Shown here piece by piece: positions 1 through 6,927 of a stretch of DNA of 64,000 nucleotides. Source of the DNA: Bacteroides faecalis (GTDB lineage: Bacteria; Bacteroidota; Bacteroidia; Bacteroidales; Bacteroidaceae); the NCBI RefSeq assembly GCF_003865075.1, contig NZ_BHWB01000014.1, positions 1 through 64,000 on the forward strand, given 5' to 3'. Each line of letters begins with the position of its first letter. Within the stretch, counting starts at the first letter, position 1. The translations under genes were made by a program, and so were the position numbers. The notes under the pieces are model-generated. The model had not been told where the DNA came from and did no database searches. It worked only from the letters and a program-made list of their open reading frames with translations.

Positions 1-416
1 AGGAGGAGAAAAGAGAGAGATAGTATCATGTGTATCTGCGTTTCTTTTTTGAAATGTGATTCGAAATAGTCAGTCATTTGAAGAACCGATTTGACTTTGA
101 CCTCTGACTGAGTTTGTTTCATCTCGCCAAAGCAATGTGAAAGTTGAACCGGAGACCAGTTATGTTCTTCCGATTTCCACATATCGGTTATAGGCAGGTA
201 TTTGGTACGCAAACTGAACAACAGTTTGTATTTGGTAGCCGCTTCCGTACTATCGTTACGGAAACTCTGTGATTTGACGTCCCAGTCCTTTAATAGACCG
301 GTAATATTTAATACTTTTGGCACGCGGGCATAGCCGGTTTGGAAGAATATCATCTCCAGCTTGACCTTTTTCTGCTCCTTGGGATTTTGTTTGCTCCGGA
401 TGTTGATTGTGTACAT
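1..416 (-). CDS. Tyrosine-type site-specific recombinase, N-terminal part (cut by window edge)
   Basis: A reading frame opens with ATG at 416 (minus strand) and stays open to base 1, about 138 residues. It begins MYTINIRSKQNPKEQ and contains a tryptophan-rich stretch (LLKDWDVKSQSF) typical of the arm-binding N-terminal domain of Bacteroides phage-integrase-like proteins. The catalytic C-terminal half lies outside the window, so activity cannot be judged. Bacteroides proteins of this kind act either as integrases of mobile elements or as invertases that switch promoters of surface genes. The gene is divergent from rnz, and the gap holds a near-perfect palindrome and an imperfect inverted repeat, which leaves the invertase option open. 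Confidence 0.7.
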   Translation of the reverse strand, partial: MYTINIRSKQNPKEQKKVKLEMIFFQTGYARVPKVLNITGLLKDWDVKSQSFRNDSTEAATKYKLLFSLRTKYLPITDMWKSEEHNWSPVQLSHCFGEMKQTQSEVKVKSVLQMTDYFESHFKKETQIHMILSLSFLL

Positions 417-582
417 AAAATGATAATGTGTTAGTTAAATGGTACTTTTAATTCGCATTAGCGGGTATAAAGTCAGCTTAATTAACCTACAGAAGCCTAC
501 ATGAAAAAAGTAGGACTCTCAGCGAAATAATGGTTATACAGTTTAATCTGTGCTTACACCATTTACTAACATGTTATCAATC

Positions 583-612
583 AATGAATTTTAAGCCTGC
601 TTAAAATTCATT
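583..612. repeat. Perfect 14-bp inverted repeat with 2-nt centre
   Basis: Arms at 583-596 and 599-612 are exact reverse complements. It is not followed by a T tract on the plus strand and no gene is transcribed into it from either side, since the flanking genes diverge. It is therefore more likely an operator or recombination-related site than a terminator. Confidence 0.6.
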
Positions 613-704
613 TCGAAAAAAAGAAAGCCCGGTTTTCGGAGTACCTTTTTTCTGTGATTATTATTTTTTTGCTTTGTTAGTGGTGCTGTGAAGTTTAAAT
701 CACC

Positions 705-712
705 TATATTTG
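705..712 (+). promoter_or_regulatory. Bacteroides -7 box upstream of rnz
   Basis: TATATTTG matches the TAnnTTTG consensus of the Bacteroides primary sigma factor. Its end lies only 6 bases before the ATG of rnz at 719, so transcription would start at or very near the start codon. No convincing TTTG -33 element sits 19-21 bp upstream. Confidence 0.5.
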
Positions 713-718
713 CATAGT

Positions 719-1645
719 ATGGAAAAATTCGAATTATATATACTTGGGTGTGGCTCTGCTTTGCCTACTACCCGCCACTTTGCAACATCGCAGGTTGTGA
801 ATCTGCGTGAAAAGCTTTTTATGATTGATTGTGGCGAGGGTGCGCAAATGCAGTTACGCAAATCCCGGTTGAAGTTCTCTCGGTTGAACCATATTTTTAT
901 TTCTCATTTACATGGCGATCATTGTTTTGGGTTGTTGGGGTTGATATCTACATTCGGGTTACTGGGACGTACAGCTGACTTACATATTCATTCTCCGAAA
1001 GGTTTGGAAGAATTATTTGCTCCACTGCTAGACTTCTTTTGCAAGAAGCTGACGTATCAGGTTTTCTTTCATGAGTTTGAAACTCACGAACCCGTTTTGA
1101 TATATGAGGACCGTTCGGCTACAGTGACTACTATTCCATTGAGGCATCGTATCCCTTCTTGCGGTTTTCTGTTCGAAGAGAAGCCACGTCCCAATCACAT
1201 TATCAGAGATATGATTGATTTCTATCAGATTCCTGTCTATGAGTTGAACCGGATTAAGAATGGAGCAGATTATGTGACTCCTGAGGGTGAGACTGTTGCC
1301 AATTCGCGTCTGACACGTCCTGCATCACCGGTACGAAAGTATGCTTATTGTTCTGATACTTGCTATCGGGAAGAGATAGTAGAACAGATAAAAGGAGTAG
1401 ACTTGTTATTTCATGAAGCTACATTTGCTCAAAACGAAGCAGCAAGAGCCAAAGAGACGTTTCACTCAACAGCTGCACAAGCAGCAGAGATAGCCCGAGC
1501 AGCAGAAGTCAAGCAATTAGTAATCGGACATTTTTCGGCACGTTATGAAAATGAACAGATATTATTAGAAGAAGCGTCAGGGATTTTTCCAGCGACAATC
1601 TTGGCGAAAGAAAACCTTTGTATCTCTGTTGGAAACAACGAATAA
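719..1645 (+). CDS. rnz: Ribonuclease Z
   Basis: This 308-residue protein is a tRNA 3'-end endonuclease of the metallo-beta-lactamase fold, which trims precursor tRNAs in the cytoplasm. The signature HLHGDH is at residues 63-68, and the N-terminal LGCGSALPT and a later FHEATF block with conserved histidine and the C-terminal IGHFSARY are all typical. Length fits the long bacterial/archaeal RNase Z form. An alternative TTG start 9 bases upstream overlaps the -7 box and is less likely than the ATG at 719. The gene lies 43 bp upstream of an ECF sigma factor and could be read through into it. Confidence 0.93.
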   Translation: MEKFELYILGCGSALPTTRHFATSQVVNLREKLFMIDCGEGAQMQLRKSRLKFSRLNHIFISHLHGDHCFGLLGLISTFGLLGRTADLHIHSPKGLEELFAPLLDFFCKKLTYQVFFHEFETHEPVLIYEDRSATVTTIPLRHRIPSCGFLFEEKPRPNHIIRDMIDFYQIPVYELNRIKNGADYVTPEGETVANSRLTRPASPVRKYAYCSDTCYREEIVEQIKGVDLLFHEATFAQNEAARAKETFHSTAAQAAEIARAAEVKQLVIGHFSARYENEQILLEEASGIFPATILAKENLCISVGNNE

Positions 1646-1688
1646 CCAGAATTGAAACCATAAACAAAAATACAGAATACAAGAAATT

Positions 1689-2237
1689 ATGACCCCTTAT
1701 AACGAACGCGAAGTGCTGGAGCTTCTTCAGGAGGAGAGTACGCAGCGGAAAGGATTTGAAATGATCGTGTCACAATACAGTGAGCAACTGTATTGGCAGA
1801 TACGTAGGATGGTGTTGTCGCATGAAGATGCGAACGACCTCCTTCAAAATACTTTTATTAAGGCATGGACGAACATTGATTATTTTCGTGCTGAGGCTAA
1901 ACTTTCTACCTGGCTTTATCGCATTGCACTGAATGAGTGTCTTACTTTTCTGAATAAACAACGTGCCAATACGGTCGCTATTGATGATCCCGAAGCTATG
2001 AGTGTGCAAAATCTTGAAAGTGATTCTTACTTTTCCGGTGACCGGATACAACTACTATTACAGAAGGCGTTGATGTCTTTGCCCGAGAAACAGCGGATGG
2101 TGTTTAACTTGAAATATTATCAGGAAATGAAGTATGAAGATATGTCTGAGATTTTTGGTACTTCAGTCGGAGCATTGAAAGCTTCTTATCACCACGCAGT
2201 GAAGAAAATAGAAAAGTTTTTCGAAGAGATTGATTAA
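1689..2237 (+). CDS. ECF-type RNA polymerase sigma factor (RpoE-like)
   Basis: A 182-residue sigma-70 family factor of the extracytoplasmic-function class, with only regions 2 and 4. Region 2 is visible around residues 20-95 (DANDLLQNTFIKAWTNID, then LSTWLYRIALNECL). Region 4 is around residues 125-180 (LPEKQRMVFNLKYY and a helix-turn-helix ending SVGALKASYHHAVKKI). The next two genes encode a single-pass membrane protein and a secreted helical protein, the usual arrangement of an envelope-stress sigma factor with its regulators. The target regulon cannot be read from the sequence. Confidence 0.93.
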   Translation: MTPYNEREVLELLQEESTQRKGFEMIVSQYSEQLYWQIRRMVLSHEDANDLLQNTFIKAWTNIDYFRAEAKLSTWLYRIALNECLTFLNKQRANTVAIDDPEAMSVQNLESDSYFSGDRIQLLLQKALMSLPEKQRMVFNLKYYQEMKYEDMSEIFGTSVGALKASYHHAVKKIEKFFEEID

Positions 2238-2284
2238 ACCTTTTAAGTTGCATTACGTCTAACAAAAAGAGAGGAGAAAAACGT

Positions 2285-2659
2285 ATGAAAGAAGAAGATA
2301 TCCTATTGAAGAAAATTGGAAAGGAGCATTCCTTCAAAGTTCCTGAAGGATACTTTGAAAATTTGACTTCAGAGGTAATGGATAAACTTCCTGAAAAAGA
2401 AAAAGTTGTTTTTAAGGATGAATCCGTTAGCACATGGACAAGGCTAAAACCGTTAGTATATATGGCAGCTATGTTTGTGGGGGCTGCCCTGATTATCCGG
2501 GTCGCATCATCGGATCATAAGCCTGTAAATAATGATGTGGTAGCACCGGAACCTGAAACAGAAGTTGTGTCCGATCAGATGATTGATTTTGCGGTAGAAG
2601 GTGCTATGTTGGATGACTATTCATTATATGTTTATCTGAGTGACGCAAGTGTAGAATGA
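2285..2659 (+). CDS. Probable anti-sigma factor, single-pass membrane protein
   Basis: A 124-residue protein with a charged, lysine/glutamate-rich N-terminal half (HSFKVPEGYFENLTSEVM), a hydrophobic segment near residues 58-75 (PLVYMAAMFVGAALIIRV), and a short acidic C-terminal tail. The PEGYF motif at the N-terminus is common in small Bacteroidetes proteins encoded after ECF sigma genes. It begins 47 bp after the sigma gene on the same strand. The anti-sigma role is inferred from position and topology; no zinc-binding anti-sigma motif is present. A plain inner-membrane protein of unknown role is the alternative. Confidence 0.6.
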   Translation: MKEEDILLKKIGKEHSFKVPEGYFENLTSEVMDKLPEKEKVVFKDESVSTWTRLKPLVYMAAMFVGAALIIRVASSDHKPVNNDVVAPEPETEVVSDQMIDFAVEGAMLDDYSLYVYLSDASVE

Positions 2660-2684
2660 TTAATTAAAAGTTTGAATATTTAAA

Positions 2685-3145
2685 ATGAAGAAATTAATTG
2701 CTTTAGTCGTTTTATTATGTAGTTTCGTTCCCATTCTTTTGGCAGCCGACGGATGTGAGCAGCATTTGACTCCTGATGAATTTAGGGCAAAGCAAAAAGC
2801 ATTTATTATAGAACAAGCAGGATTGACAAAAGAGGAGGCAACAAAGTTTTTCCCACTCTATTTTGAACTTCAGGATAAAAGAAGAAGTTGAATGATGATT
2901 CTTGGACGTTGATGCGTAAGGGAAAAGAAGATAATGCTACTGAAACACAATATGAAGAAATTATCGGGAAGATATGTGATAATCGAATTGAAGCCGATCG
3001 TTTGGACAAAACTTATCTGGATAAGTTTAAAAAGATTCTAACCTGGAAGAAGATATTTCTTGTGCAACGTGCGGAAACTCGTTTTCACAGAGAAATGCTG
3101 AAAGCTATGAATCGTGGAGGAAATGATCCGAAGAGAGGCCGATAA
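2685..3145 (+). pseudogene. Spy/CpxP-like periplasmic helical protein, broken by a one-base frameshift
   Basis: Two adjacent frames together make one 153-residue protein. The first (2685-2891) has a signal peptide (MKKLIALVVLLCSFVPILLA) and the segment LTKEEATKFFPLYFELQDK. The second (from about 2881) continues LNDDSWTLMRKGKEDNATE in the +1 frame. Adding one A to the AAAA run at 2877-2880 joins them as DKKKKLNDDSW, removing the TGA at 2889-2891. The charged helical body and signal peptide resemble the LTXXQ/Spy family of periplasmic stress proteins. It closes the ECF sigma operon. A sequencing error in the A run, a true mutation or phase variation all fit. Confidence 0.7.
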
Positions 3146-3164
3146 ATTATTATAATTAGCATAT

Positions 3165-3216
3165 AATTAACGCGTATTTTGATCTGGATGGATTAAATAC
3201 GCGTTAATTTTTTTGC
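3165..3216. terminator. Bidirectional terminator between ECF operon and mazG
   Basis: A perfect 15-bp stem (3165-3179 with 3195-3209; arm AATTAACGCGTATTT) has a 15-nt loop and is followed by a run of T on the plus strand, with A/T-rich sequence on the other side. It lies between two convergent genes. Confidence 0.85.
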
Positions 3217-3222
3217 TGACAC

Positions 3223-4011
3223 TTACAATCCTTTATTCTTTGCTTCATTCCAGATAGCATCCATTTCTTCGAGTGACATATCCTTGAGATTTCTTCCTTC
3301 TTTGATGGTATGCTCTTCCAGATAATTAAAACGGCGTATAAATTTCTGGTTTGTAAGTTCCAGTGCATTGTCAGGATTGATTTTGTATAAGCGTGCTGCA
3401 TTGATTAAGCTGAACATCACATCTCCAAATTCTGCTTCCGCTTTCTCTTTATCCATATTGGCAACTTCTTCCTGAAATTCACCAATTTCCTCTTTTACTT
3501 TCTCCCATACTTGTTCCCGCTTTTCCCAGTCGAAACCTACATTGCGTGCTTTATCCTGAATTCGGTATGCTTTGATGAGTGAAGGAAGTGCGGCAGGAAC
3601 TCCACTTAATACGCTCTTATTACCATCTTTTTCTTTCAGTTTCAATTGTTCCCAATTTTCGGATACTTGTCCGGCTGTTTCTGCTTTTACTTCTCCGAAT
3701 ACGTGTGGGTGGCGGAAGATTAATTTATCACAGAGTTTGTCGCATACATCTTTGATATCGAAATCTCCTGTCTCTGAACCTATCTTGGCATAGAAAGCAA
3801 CATGCAGAAGTACATCACCCAACTCTTTGCAAATATCTTGCTTGTCATTTTTCATTATTGCATCGCAAAGCTCATAAGTTTCTTCTATTGTGTTAGGACG
3901 CAGACTTTCATTGGTCTGTTTACGATCCCAGGGACACTTTACACGTAATTCATCGAGAATATCCAGGAAGCGTCCGAAGGCTTCCATCTGTTCTTGTCTG
4001 GTATGTGACAT
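3223..4011 (-). CDS. mazG: Nucleoside triphosphate pyrophosphohydrolase MazG
   Basis: A 262-residue house-cleaning NTP pyrophosphohydrolase with two MazG domains. The N-terminal domain carries LRVKCPWDRKQTNESLRPNT and EETYELCDAI with the ExxED-type metal site (KELGDVLLHVAF). The C-terminal domain repeats this pattern (EEIGEFQEEV, EFGDVMFSLIN). It hydrolyses NTPs and dNTPs to monophosphates and pyrophosphate in the cytoplasm. It lies 23 bp after the DUF3810 gene on the same strand and is probably co-transcribed from the promoter now interrupted by the IS. Confidence 0.93.
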   Translation of the reverse strand: MSHTRQEQMEAFGRFLDILDELRVKCPWDRKQTNESLRPNTIEETYELCDAIMKNDKQDICKELGDVLLHVAFYAKIGSETGDFDIKDVCDKLCDKLIFRHPHVFGEVKAETAGQVSENWEQLKLKEKDGNKSVLSGVPAALPSLIKAYRIQDKARNVGFDWEKREQVWEKVKEEIGEFQEEVANMDKEKAEAEFGDVMFSLINAARLYKINPDNALELTNQKFIRRFNYLEEHTIKEGRNLKDMSLEEMDAIWNEAKNKGL

Positions 4012-4034
4012 TTTGTTTCTATTTTATTTTATGA

Positions 4035-5111
4035 TTAATTTTTCTGTTCAATCTTTTTCTCTTTATCTTTTAATGATTCTTGATAAGAGATCAGTAAGCC
4101 TACTACTTCGGAATAATTCTGTCTTCCACTTCCGATCTTATTCCCTTTGAGGTAGAGATCGTAAATCCAGTCTTGGATATCCCCGATAATGGGACTATAT
4201 TTAGCTGACCAATAGGCTTGGTTATGCTTGGCTAATTCAATAATTTCCGGTCGGATACGTTTGTAAAGTGTAGTGTATTCTTCCTCTGATAGTAATCTTC
4301 GGGCATTACTTAATACATGGTCGAGTACTGAAAAATAACCGGAGAAACGAATTCCTGTTGCTTGCGCACGAGTACAAACTTGATAAGCATAGAAATTAGC
4401 TTCCGCTTCACTAGTAATACCGAGTAAATGAGCTAATTCATGAGCATAAGTAGCCGGATAATTAATTGGAAGTAGATCACCGTTCAAAGTAAATTCACAG
4501 AAGAAAGGTCCCATGCTGCCGGTTACACCTACCATTGAAATAAATGGAGTAAACAGCATTGTTTTTACTTTGGGATTAGCGTGCGGTGGACGGTGAACGC
4601 CAAGACTGTCACTAAGCTGATTGTATAACCGTACACTTTCTTTACGAATTAAATCTTGGCTAATGTTATTTAAAGGAGTATATGAACGGTTTAGCTGTGT
4701 GATGTATTCGTCTACAAAAGTCTGGAAGTTTTCCGGCGTATAGGCCGTATATGGAATTCCGGTTCGTTGGTAAAAGTTTTTTTGTGAGTAGTTGAGTCCC
4801 CAGGCCAGATAGAACCATACGTAAATCCATAAAAGATATTCTATGTCATTTAACAAGATTTTCTTCCAGGATAATTTCTTTCGAATCTTGGCATATATAG
4901 GATATACTATGACACCTACAATGCTGAGAAAAATAAACAGATCGCCTATTGCAAAAGGAAATATGTTGGAAAATGCTGATAAAACATAAGATATGCCCGG
5001 GTAGACTTTCTGAGAATAGATAGTTGCCAGAGCAGGAATCCATTGTGTCATCCATACGAGAAGTAGTAGTACTCCTAGAATGATATATCTAATTTTTAAC
5101 CTTCGTTTCAT
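4035..5111 (-). CDS. DUF3810 family membrane protein with HExxH motif
   Basis: A 358-residue protein with three hydrophobic N-terminal segments (about residues 8-28, 50-70 and 88-108) followed by a large soluble domain. That domain contains YAHELAHLLG near residue 225, an HExxH zinc-protease motif, followed by SEAEANFYAY whose glutamate could be the third ligand. This matches the DUF3810 family of Bacteroidetes. Family substrate is not known to me. Its -7 box (5134-5141) is still present, but the sequence just upstream was replaced by an insertion sequence. Confidence 0.85.
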   Translation of the reverse strand: MKRRLKIRYIILGVLLLLVWMTQWIPALATIYSQKVYPGISYVLSAFSNIFPFAIGDLFIFLSIVGVIVYPIYAKIRKKLSWKKILLNDIEYLLWIYVWFYLAWGLNYSQKNFYQRTGIPYTAYTPENFQTFVDEYITQLNRSYTPLNNISQDLIRKESVRLYNQLSDSLGVHRPPHANPKVKTMLFTPFISMVGVTGSMGPFFCEFTLNGDLLPINYPATYAHELAHLLGITSEAEANFYAYQVCTRAQATGIRFSGYFSVLDHVLSNARRLLSEEEYTTLYKRIRPEIIELAKHNQAYWSAKYSPIIGDIQDWIYDLYLKGNKIGSGRQNYSEVVGLLISYQESLKDKEKKIEQKN

Positions 5112-5133
5112 TATTTATTAAGATTTGAAGTAA

Positions 5134-5141
5134 CAAAAATA
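5134..5141 (-). promoter_or_regulatory. -7 box of the DUF3810-mazG pair, cut off from its -33 element by an IS
   Basis: On the minus strand the bases read TATTTTTG, a match to TAnnTTTG, 22 bases before the ATG at 5111. If the IS and one copy of its target duplication are removed, TTCG (from 6154-6157) falls 20 bp upstream, the correct distance for a -33 element. In the present sequence the -33 position lies inside the IS. Confidence 0.5.
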
Positions 5142-5143
5142 TG

Positions 5144-6142
5144 CAATTAATTCTGATTATCCGTTTATGCACCTGTTATATTCGCAATTACTAGTCTGTC
5201 AAAGAGTTTGTCTCCAAAATACCGTCTGTTTAATTTGTAAATAAACTCGTTGAGATACAACTGTAAGTATTTCCTTTTGATTTTATGGTAGTTGCCCAGC
5301 AATGTCCGTTTTGCATTACTGATTGCGATATGCACCCATTTGAGTGTTTCCTTGGTGGTTTTGGCGTCTGATTTCTCGGTGACGTGCAATTCCACCAGAT
5401 CGGAGATGTCAACGTAAGAAGTGCTTTTGTCCGAAAATACGATGGCATCATCCTCCATGCAGTCCCTGACCACGCCGTTGATTCCTTCACTTTGATGGCT
5501 ATCCAGTACCCTGGCCTTGAAATAACGCACATGCTTCTCCTTTTTGCCCGTTTCGATATCTTCCAACGGGGTGCTTTCGGCCATCACCGCAACGTTCTGC
5601 TTTCCCTCGGCTCCCCGGCCACGTGTACCCTTGCCTCGCTCGATTTCCTTACTGGCCACCGAAAAGTAACCCTCATCCAGTTCTATCATCCCTTCCAGTG
5701 TATACCTTGCATCCCGGTTGCCCATCGCCCTGCGGAGTTTGTGTACCATCGCCCATACCGGTTCGTAACGCTTCAATCCTAATTGCTTCTGGAGTTCGTT
5801 GGTGGAGAATCCCTTTTTTGTGCAACTCATCAGGAACATCGTTTTGTACCACACCAGAAACGGCAGCTTGGAGCTCTCCATGATCGTACCGCTGCGCAAC
5901 GAGGTGCGGAAACGGCAACCTTTGCATTCATAACTCCATTTACCCTGTAACCAATAATGGGAAGTGCCCCCGCATCGCTTGCAGACAACCCCTTCCTTAT
6001 CACGCTGCTCCTTGAAATGCAAACGACAATCTTCCTCCGAACCGAAATGAGCCGTAAAACTGAATATGTTCATAATCCCTGCTTTTTGAGCGCTAATATA
6101 CTAAAAATATTAGGTGTGTTTGCGGAGAATCAGACAATTAAT
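5144..6142. mobile_element. IS1595-family insertion sequence with 8-bp target duplication
   Basis: The element runs 5152-6134 (983 bp). Its ends are inverted repeats, TCTGATTATCCG at 5152-5163 and the complement of TCTGATTCTCCG at 6123-6134, with further matches inward (CACCT at 5170-5174, AGGTG at 6112-6116). It is flanked by an exact 8-bp duplication CAATTAAT at 5144-5151 and 6135-6142, the length known for IS1595-family elements. It carries one transposase gene. Intact ends, intact gene and exact duplication point to a recent insertion. Confidence 0.92.
5165..6073 (-). CDS. IS1595-family (ISXO2-like) transposase
   Basis: A 302-residue transposase. An N-terminal zinc ribbon is formed by two CxxC pairs at residues 31-34 and 50-53 (CKRC and CKGC). 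The catalytic domain shows the first acidic residue in ELDEGYFSV (about residue 133) and the second in FSDKSTSY (about residue 213), and the block WVHIAISNAKRTLLGNYH with the Asn/His region that replaces the usual third Glu in some IS1595 groups. It fills nearly the whole IS; its stop lies 13 bp from the left end. Confidence 0.92.
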   Translation of the reverse strand: MNIFSFTAHFGSEEDCRLHFKEQRDKEGVVCKRCGGTSHYWLQGKWSYECKGCRFRTSLRSGTIMESSKLPFLVWYKTMFLMSCTKKGFSTNELQKQLGLKRYEPVWAMVHKLRRAMGNRDARYTLEGMIELDEGYFSVASKEIERGKGTRGRGAEGKQNVAVMAESTPLEDIETGKKEKHVRYFKARVLDSHQSEGINGVVRDCMEDDAIVFSDKSTSYVDISDLVELHVTEKSDAKTTKETLKWVHIAISNAKRTLLGNYHKIKRKYLQLYLNEFIYKLNRRYFGDKLFDRLVIANITGA

Positions 6143-6166
6143 AAATGTAACGCGAAAAAATACCTC

Positions 6167-6174
6167 TATATTTG
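6167..6174 (+). promoter_or_regulatory. -7 box of the 6227 gene
   Basis: TATATTTG, 52 bp upstream of the ATG at 6227 and 24 bp to the right of the IS target duplication. The insertion therefore spares this divergent promoter. Confidence 0.45.
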
Positions 6175-6226
6175 CAAAAAAACTGTTAATACTAATTCGA
6201 TTGTTAACCATAAACGGAATTAAAAG

Positions 6227-6865
6227 ATGGCTACTACAGAAGAAATTGAAAAGTATTGCCGAAATTGTGTATCACGTGATTTCGTCAATGGAAAGGGACT
6301 CGTTTGCAAGCGTTCCAGAGAATTTCCAGCTTTTGAAGAAGAGTGTGAAAATTTTGAGAACGATGAAGAACTAACCAAAATGGCTCCCCCTAAACCGGAG
6401 GATTTTCCGGTAACGATGACAAGAGAAGAGCTACTTGCTCAAGAAAATCTACTGAAAGGACTTTTGCTGGCTATAATCGCTAGTTTGGTCGGAGCGGTGG
6501 CATGGGGACTGGTTTCTGTTTCTACAGGCTATCAAATTGGATATATGGCAATTGCTATCGGATTGGTTGTAGGTTTTGCCATGCGACAAGGAAAAGGGAT
6601 ACGTCCAATTTTCGGAATTATAGGTGGAGCTTTGGCTTTGATAAGCTGTGTCTTGGGGGATTTTTTTTCTATTATTGGATTTGCCTCTCGAGAGTATGAT
6701 ATGCCTTTCTTTGAAGTTTTAACACAAGCTGATTTTAAAACAGTCTTTTCAATAATAGAAGAAAATTTGGTCTCTATGAGTACCTTATTTTATGTAATTG
6801 CTGTTTATGAGGGATATAAATTCTCTTTCCGTCCACAGAATCAGCCTAAGGGTGGTCAGATTTGA
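6227..6865 (+). CDS. Membrane protein of unknown function with N-terminal Cys motif
   Basis: A 212-residue protein. The N-terminal 45 residues contain four or five cysteines in a pattern like a small metal site (YCRNC, then LVCKRSREFPAFEEECENF). This is followed by four hydrophobic segments between about residues 75 and 200. I do not recognise a named family. Similar proteins with a short cysteine-rich head and a four-helix membrane domain are frequent in Bacteroides. It lies just before valS on the same strand, 62 bp apart, and valS may have its own promoter. Confidence 0.75.
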   Translation: MATTEEIEKYCRNCVSRDFVNGKGLVCKRSREFPAFEEECENFENDEELTKMAPPKPEDFPVTMTREELLAQENLLKGLLLAIIASLVGAVAWGLVSVSTGYQIGYMAIAIGLVVGFAMRQGKGIRPIFGIIGGALALISCVLGDFFSIIGFASREYDMPFFEVLTQADFKTVFSIIEENLVSMSTLFYVIAVYEGYKFSFRPQNQPKGGQI

Positions 6866-6927
6866 ATTAAAATTATTAATTTTGCACCCGTTATTTTTCG
6901 AAACTATCATATTATATATAAAACAAC

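Larger units (their letters stand above)
417..718. other. Divergent intergenic region with palindrome and imperfect inverted repeat
   Basis: No gene is visible here. The region separates the recombinase (minus) from rnz (plus). It contains an imperfect inverted repeat, GTTAGTTAAATGGT at 430-443 against ACCATTTACTAAC at 558-570, enclosing about 115 bp. It also contains a perfect palindrome at 583-612, with arms AATGAATTTTAAGC and GCTTAAAATTCATT and a 2-nt centre. Promoters for both genes must lie within it. Confidence 0.7.
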
